DNA of 64,000 nt from Candidatus Aquiluna sp. UB-MaderosW2red (GCF_900100865.1 NZ_LT627734.1:1240001-1304000); one strand, 5' to 3'. Shown: positions 36,402 through 45,847, counted from the stretch's first letter. Translations and numbers: made by a program. Notes: a model not told the origin generated them from the letters alone.

Positions 36402-37352
36402 TTAGCTAAGCGATTCTCTTGCGAGGTCTGCAGCGCCGATTACTCCAGCCTGATTGCTGAAAGTGGCCGCAACTACTTGGGCCTCGGGTCGAAACCCGCG
36501 AGCCGGCAATTCCTTGAGAAACCCCTCTCGAATCGGGGCCAGAATTAGCTCTCCGGCCTCACTTAGCCCTCCCCCTATTACATAAATTTGGGGGTCAATT
36601 GCAGCCGTGATGCTCCCCATCGCTTGACCCAAGTATGCCCCGGCTTGATTTATCAAAGAGATTGCCCCTGGGTCGCCCTCCAAAAGAGCTTGATAAACAA
36701 GCATTCCGGTTAGGCCATCGGGTGTCTGAGTAAGTTCGGTGAGCCTCGCGGCCAAAGAAGAGCCCGCGGCAACCAAAGCTTTAGCCTCTCGCAGAACCGC
36801 TGAGCCAGAGGCGTATTGCTCAACGCAGCCCCTCCGGCCACAACCGCATTGCAAACCATCCTGCACAACGCGAATGTGGCCGAGTTCTCCGCCGATACCA
36901 AAGCCACCACGGCGCAGCTTATGATCGGCGATAATCGCTCCCCCAACGCCAGTGCCCAAAGTCAGCATCGCCATGTCTTTTGAGCCTTTGCCCGCGCCAA
37001 ATTTGTATTCTGCCCAGCCGGCAGCATTGGCATCGTTTTCGATCACGATGCGAAACGGAACAATCGCTTGAAGCCGATCCCTGAGTGGCTCATTTCGCCA
37101 ATTCAGATTTGGGGCGTAAAGGATTGTTGACTGTTGCGCATCTATAAAACCCGCGGCCGCTATCCCAACTCCGAGAATTGCCCCCGGGGCGTCCCTTGCA
37201 AGTCCCGTAATCAGTTCTGCCACAGCCTCGACCATTTTGTCGGGGTCCTGGGCCGGGGAGGGGACTTTTTTAGATGAAAGAATGTTCCCAGTGGCATCGA
37301 CCACGGCACCAAGAATCTTGGTTCCGCCAATATCTATTCCAATAGCAAGCAA
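36402..37352 (-). CDS. ROK family glucokinase
   Basis: Phosphorylates glucose or a related sugar with ATP (or polyphosphate). Motifs: GIDIGGTKILGAVVD (phosphate loop), ENDANAAGWAEYKFG with catalytic Asp, TLGTGVGGAII, GELGHIRV and the ROK zinc motif CGCGRRGCVEQYASGSAV. There is no N-terminal helix-turn-helix, so this is a kinase and not a ROK repressor. TTG start with GAGGT 6 nt upstream; 316 residues. Exact sugar specificity is not shown by sequence. Confidence 0.9.
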   Translation of the reverse strand: MLAIGIDIGGTKILGAVVDATGNILSSKKVPSPAQDPDKMVEAVAELITGLARDAPGAILGVGIAAAGFIDAQQSTILYAPNLNWRNEPLRDRLQAIVPFRIVIENDANAAGWAEYKFGAGKGSKDMAMLTLGTGVGGAIIADHKLRRGGFGIGGELGHIRVVQDGLQCGCGRRGCVEQYASGSAVLREAKALVAAGSSLAARLTELTQTPDGLTGMLVYQALLEGDPGAISLINQAGAYLGQAMGSITAAIDPQIYVIGGGLSEAGELILAPIREGFLKELPARGFRPEAQVVAATFSNQAGVIGAADLARESLS

Positions 37353-37505
37353 CTCATGACCTCGGTAACAAAATGGGAACCTCTAAATAGTAGGCCCAAC
37401 CGCACAAAAAATGACCAATATGTTTGTGAAAAAGTTACTCCACACCAATGAGTCTGGGCATGCAACCTGCCATAGAGTGGTACAAACTCTTAGATGGAGA
37501 AAACG

Positions 37506-39299
37506 ATGACGTTTTACGATGTTCCGCTTTTAATCGAACCGGTGGCAACCAATAACTCGAGCGATATTCTGCTGACTCGAATGAAGATAAACCCCGAGCA
37601 CGCTTTGTTCTCGAGAGCCAATTCAGATGGCAGCTGGCGCAACGTGACCTCGCGTGAATTTCACGCGGATGTCGTCTCCCTGGCAAAAGGAATGATGGCC
37701 AGTGGCATCAAGCCGGGTCAAGCCATTGCAATCATGAGTCGCACCCGCTACGAGTGGAGTGTTATCGACTTTGCAATCTGGTTCGCGGGTGCTGTGAGCG
37801 TTCCAATTTACGAGAGCTCTTCAGCAAGTCAGATCGAGTGGATTCTCTCCGACTCCGATGCCGTGGCGCTTTTCATCGAAAACGACGATCACATGGAGAG
37901 GTACCTGCAAGGTAAAGCGAATACCCCCAAGGTGGTGAATGTTTGGCGCATCGACACCAAGGATTATTCAGCTTTGAACCAACAAGGAGAGTCAATATCC
38001 GATGAGGACCTGGAAAAGGCGCGCTCTAAAACCGAGCTGACCGATTTGGCAACAATTGTTTACACCTCAGGCACTACGGGCAACCCCAAGGGTTGCGAGC
38101 TGACTCATAAAAACTTTGTTGACCACTGTCGCAATGCTGAAGCGGAAATCCCTGAGATCGCGAATGCGAATCAAAGCTCACTAATCTTCTTGCCGCTCGC
38201 CCACATCTTGGCTCGGTATGTTTCAATACTCTGCGTCCAGTCCGGCATCCGAGTGGGGCACCTCGGTGACAGCAAGCTGGTTGCTCAAGTTCTTCCGGTT
38301 TTCAAGCCCACGTTTGTGCTAGCCGTCCCCCGAGTATTCGAAAAAATTTACAACGGCGCCGAACTCAGGGCTGAGTCTGGCGGAAAGGGCAAGATTTTTC
38401 GACAGGCCGCGGAAGCTGCCATCGAATACTCAAAGGCGCTGGATTCAAAGTCTGGTCCAGGATTGGCGCTGAAGCTCAAGCACGGCGTCTTCGACAAGCT
38501 GGTTTACTCCAAGATTAGAGCAGCCATGGGTGGTGGGGTTAAGTTTGCGATTTCAGGAGGAGCCCCGCTGGGCGCTCGACTCGGTCATTTCTATCGCGGA
38601 ATAGGGCTAATCGTGCTAGAGGGTTACGGGCTTACCGAGACCACAGCTGCGGCGGTCATCGGCCGACCCAAGTGGCTAAAAATTGGCAAGGTGGGCAGGG
38701 CACTTCCCGGCACCGGAATTAAGATTGCGGAGGACGGGGAAATCTGGTTGCGCGGCATTAACGTGATGCGCGGCTATTGGCGAAACGAAGCAGCCACCCG
38801 GGAAGCATTCTCAGAGGACTGGTTTAAAACCGGTGACATTGGCGAGCTAGACGAGGATGGCTTTTTGTCCATTACGGGCCGCAAGAAAGAAATCTTGATC
38901 ACGGCTGGAGGCAAAAATGTCGCACCTGCCCCAATCGAAGACCTGCTAAGAGCCCACCCGTTGATTGGTCAGGTTGTTGCCGTTGGGGATGCGAAGCCCT
39001 TTATCGGCGCACTGATTTCACTCGACCCGGAAATGGTGCCAGTTTGGAGTCAAAACAACGGAGTCACAGAGCGCCTGACTCTTTCGGAGGCCAGCAGGCA
39101 CGAGGTGATAAAAGCCGAACTTCAAAAGGCTGTGGATGAGGTGAACAAAAAATTCTCACACGCCGAGCAGATCAAGGCCTTTGAGATTTTGGACGTGGAA
39201 TTGACCGAAGCATCGGGTCACCTGACCCCATCGCTAAAAATCAAGCGAGCCAAGGTCATGGCCGATTTTGACATTCAACTGGGCCGGATTTATAACTAG
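37506..39299 (+). CDS. Long-chain fatty acyl-CoA ligase (FadD15-like)
   Basis: Activates long-chain fatty acids to acyl-CoA through an acyl-AMP intermediate. Motifs: TIVYTSGTTGNPKGCELTH (AMP-binding P-loop), GYGLTETTAAAV, and WFKTGDIGELDEDGFLSITGRKKEILITAGGKNVAP with the hinge and C-terminal catalytic Lys region. I choose the ATG at 37506 (597 residues), since GGAG lies 6 nt upstream; an in-frame ATG at 37494 contains that very ribosome site. The 150-base gap upstream (37353-37505), shared with the divergent glucokinase, shows no confident promoter. Its TAG overlaps the def stop within CTAG. Confidence 0.95.
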   Translation: MTFYDVPLLIEPVATNNSSDILLTRMKINPEHALFSRANSDGSWRNVTSREFHADVVSLAKGMMASGIKPGQAIAIMSRTRYEWSVIDFAIWFAGAVSVPIYESSSASQIEWILSDSDAVALFIENDDHMERYLQGKANTPKVVNVWRIDTKDYSALNQQGESISDEDLEKARSKTELTDLATIVYTSGTTGNPKGCELTHKNFVDHCRNAEAEIPEIANANQSSLIFLPLAHILARYVSILCVQSGIRVGHLGDSKLVAQVLPVFKPTFVLAVPRVFEKIYNGAELRAESGGKGKIFRQAAEAAIEYSKALDSKSGPGLALKLKHGVFDKLVYSKIRAAMGGGVKFAISGGAPLGARLGHFYRGIGLIVLEGYGLTETTAAAVIGRPKWLKIGKVGRALPGTGIKIAEDGEIWLRGINVMRGYWRNEAATREAFSEDWFKTGDIGELDEDGFLSITGRKKEILITAGGKNVAPAPIEDLLRAHPLIGQVVAVGDAKPFIGALISLDPEMVPVWSQNNGVTERLTLSEASRHEVIKAELQKAVDEVNKKFSHAEQIKAFEILDVELTEASGHLTPSLKIKRAKVMADFDIQLGRIYN

Positions 39300-39790
39300 C
39301 CCAAAAACCATTTTTGAGATCGCAGCTCTTTATAGGCGATTTTTCTTTCGGTGGGTTCGAGCCTGTCTAGATATGTTTTGCCAGCCAGGTGATCACACTC
39401 ATGTTGCAGCGCCTGGGCCATGAGACCGCTACCTGAAATTGTAATCTTGGAGCCGTCTAACTGAAATCCGGTGGCACTCGCTTCTTTGTGGCGGAGAGCC
39501 CTATGCCATAACCCCGGCACCGATAGGCAGCCTTCTTCGATGAGTTCCCTATCATCACCCAAAAAAGTGATTTCAGGATTTATCAGATAACCCAGCTCCC
39601 CGTCGATGTTATAGGCGAAGACGCTCAGGCCTACCCCAATCTGATTAGCCGCGACCCCGGCCCTACCGGGAAGGGCCACGGTTTCCAAGAGATCCCCTAC
39701 CAGCTGGCGGGCATCTTCAAGATTCCGAACGGGCTTGGTCTTTGTTTTCAGGATCGGATCGCCGAGCAACCGGATTTCCCTTACGCTCAC
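39296..39790 (-). CDS. def: Peptide deformylase
   Basis: Removes the formyl group from the N-terminal methionine of new proteins. Metal and catalytic motifs: EGCLSVPG (Cys ligand) and QHECDHLAGKTYLDRL (HExxH with two His ligands and the catalytic Glu). The first motif reads GRAGVAANQIG, where many enzymes have GxGLAAxQIG. 164 residues. The GTG start overlaps the MinD-like gene as GTGA. Confidence 0.93.
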   Translation of the reverse strand: MSVREIRLLGDPILKTKTKPVRNLEDARQLVGDLLETVALPGRAGVAANQIGVGLSVFAYNIDGELGYLINPEITFLGDDRELIEEGCLSVPGLWHRALRHKEASATGFQLDGSKITISGSGLMAQALQHECDHLAGKTYLDRLEPTERKIAYKELRSQKWFLG

Positions 39791-40887
39791 GCCAATCCAT
39801 CAACCACGAGGGCCGCAAGGTCTCTCGCAGCCTGCTTGGTGGCGGGGTGAAGCTTTTCGAAGTTCACTTCGGCGCCGGCGGCCAGCTGTGGGTCGTAGGG
39901 AATTCGAACCACCGCGCGCACGCGAGTCTTGAAGTGGGCCTCAATTTCGTCGAGTTTCACTAATTCGGTTCCAAAGGTGGCGGTGTTTAGAGCCACCACG
40001 CAGTCCTTCACGACATCCGCATAACCATTAGCCTCCAGCCAAGTTAGAGTCTCCGAAGCAAGCCTCGCCTCATCGATTGAGCCGCCAGAAACTACGACCA
40101 TCGAATCTGCTCTTTGCAGAATTGCACGCATGACGCTGTGCACAATGCCAGTGCCGCAATCGGTTAGACAAATGCTGTAGTAACGCGAGGCGATGTCTGC
40201 AACTACGTTGTAATCTCCCTCATCAAAGGCTTCAGAGATCATCGGATCAGTATCCGAAGCCAGGACATCGAGCCTGGTTTTATCTCGCGAGACATATTCT
40301 GAAAACACGGTGAACCCGGTTATCGAGCTGGCTTTATTCACAATGTCTCGAACGGTTTTGGTTGTGCCCTTTGGGACTCTCTCCGAGAGAGTTCCTCGAT
40401 CGGGATTGGCATCGATAGCCAAAATGCGGTCCTCGCGGGCCATGGAGAGCGCCATCCCGATTAGAGCGGTAACGGTGGTTTTACCGACTCCGCCCTTTCG
40501 AGTTAGCACCGGCACGAACCTAGTTTTGCCAGTGAGGTTTGCAGTTATTCGGGAGTCGAGTGCTTTTCTTGCCAGGACCCTCTTGTTATCCCCCGGGTTG
40601 AGTTTTCCGAAACTCATGCCAAACACGAGCCTGCGCCAAAAAGTCTCCGGCACGACATTGGGCCTTGCTTTATCCTGTAATAATCTCTCAGATGTGAGCA
40701 TGGAGGCTGGCTCGGCCTCGTCGAAAATACTTGGGCTCACCATCTCAACCTCCACCGAGACAGTCTCGGAGGGGGCTATTTGGTTGATACCGCCGGTTTC
40801 AGGGTCAAGTTCCAGATCTGAGAAGTCTGCGCCCTCCCCCGAAGACCAGTCTCTTGAAGGCTCGGTTGGTTCGTTATTTTTTTCCAT
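39787..40887 (-). CDS. MinD/ParA-like ATPase with acidic N-terminal extension
   Basis: A deviant-Walker P-loop ATPase: KGGVGKTT at residues 131-138 and LAIDANPDRGTLSERV as the switch region. About 120 residues precede the ATPase domain: an acidic, disordered stretch (1-70), then a conserved-looking WRRLVFGMSFGKLNPGDNKR segment. MinD/ParA-like proteins with such N-terminal regions occur in actinobacteria and some are tied to secretion or cell-envelope positioning, but I cannot name its job. No MinC, MinE or ParB gene is nearby. It sits between pyruvate carboxylase (10-nt gap) and def (overlap), likely one transcript. Confidence 0.8.
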   Translation of the reverse strand: MEKNNEPTEPSRDWSSGEGADFSDLELDPETGGINQIAPSETVSVEVEMVSPSIFDEAEPASMLTSERLLQDKARPNVVPETFWRRLVFGMSFGKLNPGDNKRVLARKALDSRITANLTGKTRFVPVLTRKGGVGKTTVTALIGMALSMAREDRILAIDANPDRGTLSERVPKGTTKTVRDIVNKASSITGFTVFSEYVSRDKTRLDVLASDTDPMISEAFDEGDYNVVADIASRYYSICLTDCGTGIVHSVMRAILQRADSMVVVSGGSIDEARLASETLTWLEANGYADVVKDCVVALNTATFGTELVKLDEIEAHFKTRVRAVVRIPYDPQLAAGAEVNFEKLHPATKQAARDLAALVVDGLA

Positions 40888-40897
40888 TTATAAATCC

Positions 40898-43800
40898 CTA
40901 CTCGATAACTGCAATCAGATCCCCACCCTCAACCGGGGTCGGGCCACTCACGCCCAGCCTGGTAATCTTGCCAGAAATTGGAGCCGCTATGCTCGCCTCC
41001 ATTTTCATGGCCTCGATGCTTGCGATTGGGGCCCCTGCCAACACCTGCTCGCCAATGGCTACTTTCAGGGTAACCACGCCCGTGAAAGGTGCGGCGGCAT
41101 GGCCCGGATTATTCTTATCGGCTTTTTCGGCAGAGACTGCGCTCACGGCAATGCTGTGATCTCGAACCGTCACCGGTCTGAGCTGGCCATTCAATGTGGT
41201 CATTACGGTTCTGAAACCCTTGGAGTCAGGCTCGCCAATTGCTTCTAGACCCACAAAAAGCTGAAGGCCCTTTCGAAGCTCAACCACGTGCTCCCCTTCC
41301 GCGTCAATACCGTAGAGATAATCCAGGGTCTCAACGTTATCCAAAGCCCCGTAAAGCCCCCGAATTCTTTCGAATTCCTTTGTGGGACCCGGGAACAATA
41401 ACCTGTTGAGGGTGCTGCGAATCAGCTTGTCATTTGATGATGAAAGTGCTTTTAAATCATCAGGAGAGACCGGAGTCACTCCTATATCCACGTGCCTACC
41501 CTTGAGGACCTTCGACCTGAAGGGCTCGGGCCAACCACCCGGGAGATCTCCGAGTTCGCCCGCCATGAAACCGATTACCGAGTCTGGGATATCGTAATTC
41601 TGAGGATTCTCTTCGAAATCCTTTGGGTTCGCACCAACTGCCACTAGGTGAAGGGCCAAGTCTCCCACCACCTTTGAAGAAGGTGTGACCTTTGGCGGAC
41701 GACCAAGCATTTGGTTGGCTGCCGCATACATTTCTTCAATCAGCTCGAACCGATCTCCCAAACCAAGGGCTATCGCTTGCTGGCGAAGGTTGGAGAGTTG
41801 ACCACCTGGAATCTCATGGCGGTAGACCCTGCCGGTTGGTCCCGGTAGGCCAGATTCAAACGGCGCATAAACATTTCGCACTGCCTCCCAGTAGGGCTCA
41901 ATGTTCGTGACGGCATCCAAGCTCATCAGAGTGTCACGTTCGGTGTTTGCGAGCGCCGCGACCAATGAAGACAGTGAGGGCTGCGATGTGGTTCCAGCCA
42001 TCGGGGCGCTTGCCACATCTACTGCGTCAACACCCGCATCAATGGCGGCCATAAGCGTGGCTAGCTGGCCTCCTGCAGTGTCGTGAGTGTGCAGGTGAAC
42101 TGGTAAATCGAATCGCTCTCTTAGAGCGCTCACCAGCATCCTGGCAGCCTTTGGTCTCAGGAGCCCGGCCATATCCTTGATTGCCAAAACATGGGCGCCC
42201 GCTGCCACAATCTCATCCGCTAGGCCAAGGTAATAATCCAAGGTGTAGAGCTTTTCTTCGGGGTCCGCGAGGTTTCCGGTGTAGCTCATGCCGACTTCAG
42301 CCAAAGCGGTGCCAGTCTCCCGCACCGCTTTAATGGCTGGAACCATTTGGTTTACATCGTTTAGGGCATCAAAGATTCGGAAAATATCCACCCCGGTTTT
42401 GGCAGCCTGAGAAACAAAAGCCTCGGTCACCTCTTCCGGGTATGGGGTGTAGCCAACAGTGTTGCGGCCACGCAACAGCATTTGGATACAAATATTTGGC
42501 AAACCCTCGCGAAGCTTTGCTAGACGATCCCAAGGGTCCTCACCTAAAAAGCGCAGCGCCACATCGTAAGTAGCCCCACCCCATGCCTCGATGGACAAAA
42601 GTTCTGGTGTGAGCCTGGCAATGTGCGGAGTAATTGCAACTAAATCTTTGCCACGAACCCTGGTAGCCAAGAGTGACTGATGGGCATCCCTGAATGTGGT
42701 GTCGGTCACCAGAACCCTGTTCTGTTCTCTCATCCATGAAGCAAAGCCCTCGGGCCCAAGCTCTAGTAATTTTTGTCTGGAACCAGCGGGGGCTTTGGAG
42801 CTCAAGTCGACCTTTGGCAACTTCACGACCGGATCAGGCTTGCCCTCTCGATCTCCATAGGGTTTATTGACGGTGACCTCGGCAAGCCACTGCATGACTT
42901 TTGTGCCTCGGTCCCTGGAGGGCTGAGTTTCAAATAGCTCTGGGCGTTCATCAATGAAATGCGTGGAGAGATCTCCCGCCGCGAAGGCTTTATCCTCCAA
43001 CACCGCCTGGAGGAAGGTGATGTTGGTGGCCACTCCCCTGATGCGGAACTCTGCCAGGGCGCGTTTGCCTCGATCAACGGCTGATTTGAAATCTCGCCCG
43101 CGAGTAATCAGCTTCACCAGCAACGAATCAAAGTGCGGCGAGACCTCTGCCCCAGTGGTAACCGTTCCGCCATCTAGGCGAATCCCCGCGCCTCCCGGGG
43201 AGCGATAGGTGGTTATTTTTCCAGTGTCAGGCCTGAAGCCCGCGGCAGGGTCCTCCGTAGTAATCCGGCACTGCATCGCAAAACCGTGTGGCTTTATGTC
43301 CTCTTGCCGGAGCCCCAAATCACTCAATGACTCCCCGGCCGCAATGCGCAACTGGGACTGAACCAAATCAACATCGGTCACCTCTTCGGTGACGGTGTGC
43401 TCGACCTGAATCCTCGGGTTCATCTCAATAAAAACATGCTTACCGGCGTTTGGACCGACAGTGTCAATCAGAAACTCAACGGTCCCAGCGTTCTGATAGC
43501 CAATCTCCTTGGCAAAAGCCACGGCATCAACAAAGAGCATTTGGCGCAGCTCATCATCCAGCAACGGGGCCGGGGCAATTTCAATGACCTTTTGATTTCT
43601 TCGCTGAATCGAGCAGTCTCGTTCGAGCAAGTGGATGATATTCCCATGATTATCGGCCAAAATCTGCACCTCAATGTGCCTCGGTCGAATAACCGCCTGC
43701 TCTAAAAACACCCTTGAATCACCAAATGCACTTCCAGCCTCACGCATCGCCTCATCGAGAAGATCCGAAAGCTTTGACTCATCATCGACTTTTCGCATAC

Positions 43801-44299
43801 CTCGGCCGCCACCTCCAGCAACCGCTTTTACAAACAGTGGGAAACCAATTGCTTGAGCTAGGGGGATCAATACGGCTTTATCATCCGATGACTCGGTAGA
43901 GGCCAACACCGGGACTCCGGCCCTGATCGCAGCCGCCTTGGCATTGACCTTGTCTCCAGCTAGTTCCAATATTTCTGCAGCAGGCCCGACGAATGCAATC
44001 CCGTTCTCTCGAGCCGCTCTGGCTAAATCGGGGTTTTCCGATAGAAATCCATATCCGGGATAGATGGCATCTGCGCCCGACTCCTTGGCCACTCGAATGA
44101 TCTCCGAAACGCTCAGGTAGGCCTTCACCGGCGATCCATCGGCTTTAATCTCGTAAGCCTCGTCGGCCTTGAGGCGGTGCACAGAGTTGCGGTCCTCAAA
44201 GGGGTAAACCGCTACCGTCCTGGCCCCAATTTCATAGGCTGCGCGGAATGCGCGAACTGCAATTTCTCCTCGGTTGGCTACCAAAATCTTTTTAAACAT
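40898..44299 (-). CDS. pyc: Pyruvate carboxylase
   Basis: Biotin enzyme that carboxylates pyruvate to oxaloacetate to refill the TCA cycle. In 1133 residues: biotin carboxylase (FKKILVANRGEIAVRAFRAA; ATP-grasp KAVAGGGGRGMR; VQILADNHGNIIHLLERDCSIQRRNQK split over about 205-240), the carboxyltransferase TIM barrel (TDTTFRDAHQSLLATRVRGKDL; metal site HLHTHDTAGGQ), the conserved PYC C-terminal domain, and a biotinyl domain with EAMKME, biotinylated Lys at about 1099. Single-chain length is standard. It diverges from the ParA-like gene with 64 nt between. Confidence 0.98.
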   Translation of the reverse strand: MFKKILVANRGEIAVRAFRAAYEIGARTVAVYPFEDRNSVHRLKADEAYEIKADGSPVKAYLSVSEIIRVAKESGADAIYPGYGFLSENPDLARAARENGIAFVGPAAEILELAGDKVNAKAAAIRAGVPVLASTESSDDKAVLIPLAQAIGFPLFVKAVAGGGGRGMRKVDDESKLSDLLDEAMREAGSAFGDSRVFLEQAVIRPRHIEVQILADNHGNIIHLLERDCSIQRRNQKVIEIAPAPLLDDELRQMLFVDAVAFAKEIGYQNAGTVEFLIDTVGPNAGKHVFIEMNPRIQVEHTVTEEVTDVDLVQSQLRIAAGESLSDLGLRQEDIKPHGFAMQCRITTEDPAAGFRPDTGKITTYRSPGGAGIRLDGGTVTTGAEVSPHFDSLLVKLITRGRDFKSAVDRGKRALAEFRIRGVATNITFLQAVLEDKAFAAGDLSTHFIDERPELFETQPSRDRGTKVMQWLAEVTVNKPYGDREGKPDPVVKLPKVDLSSKAPAGSRQKLLELGPEGFASWMREQNRVLVTDTTFRDAHQSLLATRVRGKDLVAITPHIARLTPELLSIEAWGGATYDVALRFLGEDPWDRLAKLREGLPNICIQMLLRGRNTVGYTPYPEEVTEAFVSQAAKTGVDIFRIFDALNDVNQMVPAIKAVRETGTALAEVGMSYTGNLADPEEKLYTLDYYLGLADEIVAAGAHVLAIKDMAGLLRPKAARMLVSALRERFDLPVHLHTHDTAGGQLATLMAAIDAGVDAVDVASAPMAGTTSQPSLSSLVAALANTERDTLMSLDAVTNIEPYWEAVRNVYAPFESGLPGPTGRVYRHEIPGGQLSNLRQQAIALGLGDRFELIEEMYAAANQMLGRPPKVTPSSKVVGDLALHLVAVGANPKDFEENPQNYDIPDSVIGFMAGELGDLPGGWPEPFRSKVLKGRHVDIGVTPVSPDDLKALSSSNDKLIRSTLNRLLFPGPTKEFERIRGLYGALDNVETLDYLYGIDAEGEHVVELRKGLQLFVGLEAIGEPDSKGFRTVMTTLNGQLRPVTVRDHSIAVSAVSAEKADKNNPGHAAAPFTGVVTLKVAIGEQVLAGAPIASIEAMKMEASIAAPISGKITRLGVSGPTPVEGGDLIAVIE

Positions 44300-44351
44300 G
44301 AGACCTCACTGAAACTCTGGCTTGCTAAGCGCCAACTAACTAATAAAAAGG

Positions 44352-44357
44352 TAGCCT
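44352..44357 (+). promoter_or_regulatory. Probable -10 element, leaderless parA-like mRNA
   Basis: TAGCCT ends 6 nt before the GTG at 44364, and no ribosome site is present. No clear -35 is seen. Confidence 0.4.
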
Positions 44358-44363
44358 ATTGCA

Positions 44364-45287
44364 GTGCAAGTTCTAAGTGTCAGCTCGCTAAAAGGCGGAG
44401 TAGGTAAAACCACCATTGCCCTGGGTCTAGCTTCTGCTGCACTCAATAAGGGAATAAACACTCTTTTGATCGACCTGGACCCCCAGTGTGACGCCACCAG
44501 TGGCCTGGGCGCAATGAGTGAATCTGGATTATCCGTAGCAGAAGTCCTGCAATCCCCAAAGATTCAAAACATCAAAAAAGCGATCGTGGCTTCTCACTGG
44601 CACAAGGGCAGCAAGATGGATGTGATGGTGGGCAGCCCCCGCTCTTTGCTACTTGATAACCCGGCCCCAACTATCGCTGATGTCTGGAGATTGGAAGAGG
44701 TTCTGACCCTCATCGAGGAAGATTACGACCTGGTAATCATCGACACCCCGCCTTCAATAAACGCGCTAACAAGAACTGCCTGGGTGGCATCAGATCGAGT
44801 GTTGATTGTTACCGAACCCTCGCTTTACTCGGTAATTGCCGCGGACCGAGCACGCAAGGCAATAAACGAAATCAGTGCCAAGTTGACCCCAAGACTTCAG
44901 CTTCTGGGGGTGGTGGTAAATCGCTATCGCTCACAATCCAACGAGCACGAATACCGCATCAGAGAGCTTCGAGAGATGTTTTCTGAGCAACTACTAATGC
45001 CATTTTTTGAAGAGCGGGCCGCCATCCAGCAAGCCACCGGTGCCGCCAGACCAATTCACTCCTGGCCCGCCGAAGGCGCACTCGAGGTAGCTCAGTCTTT
45101 TGACTGGCTGCTAGCGGGGGCCCTGTCGCACATGACCCAAGGAATCGAAAAACGAGACCGAGTTGGAGCAATTGGCCGTGCGACTAGGGGTCAGGCGAGT
45201 CCCATCTCGGAGCTAATACCTGAGAGTTCTAGGGAACAACCGCTTTCTAGAAAAGCGGCCCGAAAAAAGAGTTTATTTAGGCGCTAA
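44364..45287 (+). CDS. ParA family ATPase (orphan)
   Basis: A ParA-type ATPase: deviant Walker A SLKGGVGKTTIALGLAS at residues 9-16 region, LLIDLDPQCDATSGLG (Walker A'), and DLVIIDTPPSINALTRTAW (Walker B). The C-terminal 60 residues are basic (SRKAARKKSLFRR at the end), which may bind DNA or membrane. No ParB or parS-like site is adjacent. It is not the scpAB-linked copy (58137) and differs from the MinD-like protein (39787). It converges on a MerR regulator, overlapping by CTAA. Role unknown; chromosome or protein-complex positioning is a family-based guess. Confidence 0.82.
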   Translation: MQVLSVSSLKGGVGKTTIALGLASAALNKGINTLLIDLDPQCDATSGLGAMSESGLSVAEVLQSPKIQNIKKAIVASHWHKGSKMDVMVGSPRSLLLDNPAPTIADVWRLEEVLTLIEEDYDLVIIDTPPSINALTRTAWVASDRVLIVTEPSLYSVIAADRARKAINEISAKLTPRLQLLGVVVNRYRSQSNEHEYRIRELREMFSEQLLMPFFEERAAIQQATGAARPIHSWPAEGALEVAQSFDWLLAGALSHMTQGIEKRDRVGAIGRATRGQASPISELIPESSREQPLSRKAARKKSLFRR

Positions 45288-45793
45288 GAAATCTTGCGGG
45301 CGCGACGAGCCGCAAGCTCATCGGTTATTTGTGCTTCTTCGGCAGCAAAGTCAACAAGTGTCGCCTCAACCTCGCGCAGCACTCGACCCACAGCAATTCC
45401 GAATACGCCCTGGCCTTGACCCAGAAGGTCAATAACCTCATCCTGGCTGGTGCAAAGATAAACCCGTGCGCCGTCAGACATCAAGGTGGTGTTGGATAAA
45501 TCGCTCAGACCTGCGGCCTTTAGCTGCTCAACAGCGAGTCGGATTTGCTGCAAAGAGACACCGGTGTCCAATAAGCGCTTCACAAGCTTCAGCACCAAAA
45601 TGTCCCGGAATCCATAGAGTCTTTGAGAGCCCGATCCAGTAGCGGTCTGAATGCTAGGAACTACCAGCTGGGTGCGGTCCCAATAATCCAACTGGCGATA
45701 AGAAATTCCGGCAGCCGCCGCGGCTGATGCCCCGCGATAGCCAATGTCGGTTGCGGGCAGGCCGTCAGTGAACAATAAATGTTCGTAGTCCAT
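45284..45793 (-). CDS. MerR family regulator (Rv1830-like)
   Basis: A DNA-binding regulator with an N-terminal MerR-type winged helix (GYRGASAAAAAGISYRQLDYWDRTQLVVPS...QRLYGFRDILVLKLVKRLLDTGVSLQQIRLAVEQL). The C-terminal half has no effector motif that I recognise. Length and position after FtsR resemble Rv1830 of Mycobacterium. I choose ATG 45793 (169 residues), preceded by AAGGAGAAGG; a TTG 6 codons upstream falls inside that site. A dyad in its leader (45827-45847) may be its own operator. Confidence 0.85.
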   Translation of the reverse strand: MDYEHLLFTDGLPATDIGYRGASAAAAAGISYRQLDYWDRTQLVVPSIQTATGSGSQRLYGFRDILVLKLVKRLLDTGVSLQQIRLAVEQLKAAGLSDLSNTTLMSDGARVYLCTSQDEVIDLLGQGQGVFGIAVGRVLREVEATLVDFAAEEAQITDELAARRARKIS

Positions 45794-45826
45794 AGCCTTC
45801 TCCTTGTTCAAGACTTACTTAGTATT

Positions 45827-45847
45827 CCTTCAAGTCCTACTTTAAGG
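45827..45847. promoter_or_regulatory. Dyad upstream of the MerR gene, candidate operator
   Basis: CCTTCAAGT (45827-45835) and ACTTTAAGG (45839-45847) match as an inverted repeat at 8 of 9 positions with a 3-nt centre. A TACTAA -10-like hexamer lies just downstream on the minus strand, so the dyad would sit in the promoter spacer or over the -35 region, as in MerR-type promoters. A further CTTGTTCAAG palindrome lies at 45803-45812. Confidence 0.45.

Noticed and set aside
40310-41248. 312-codon plus-strand open frame across the MinD-like gene and pyc end
   Set aside because: It lies opposite two well-supported genes, crosses their boundary, is rich in Ser/Arg/Pro and resembles no family.
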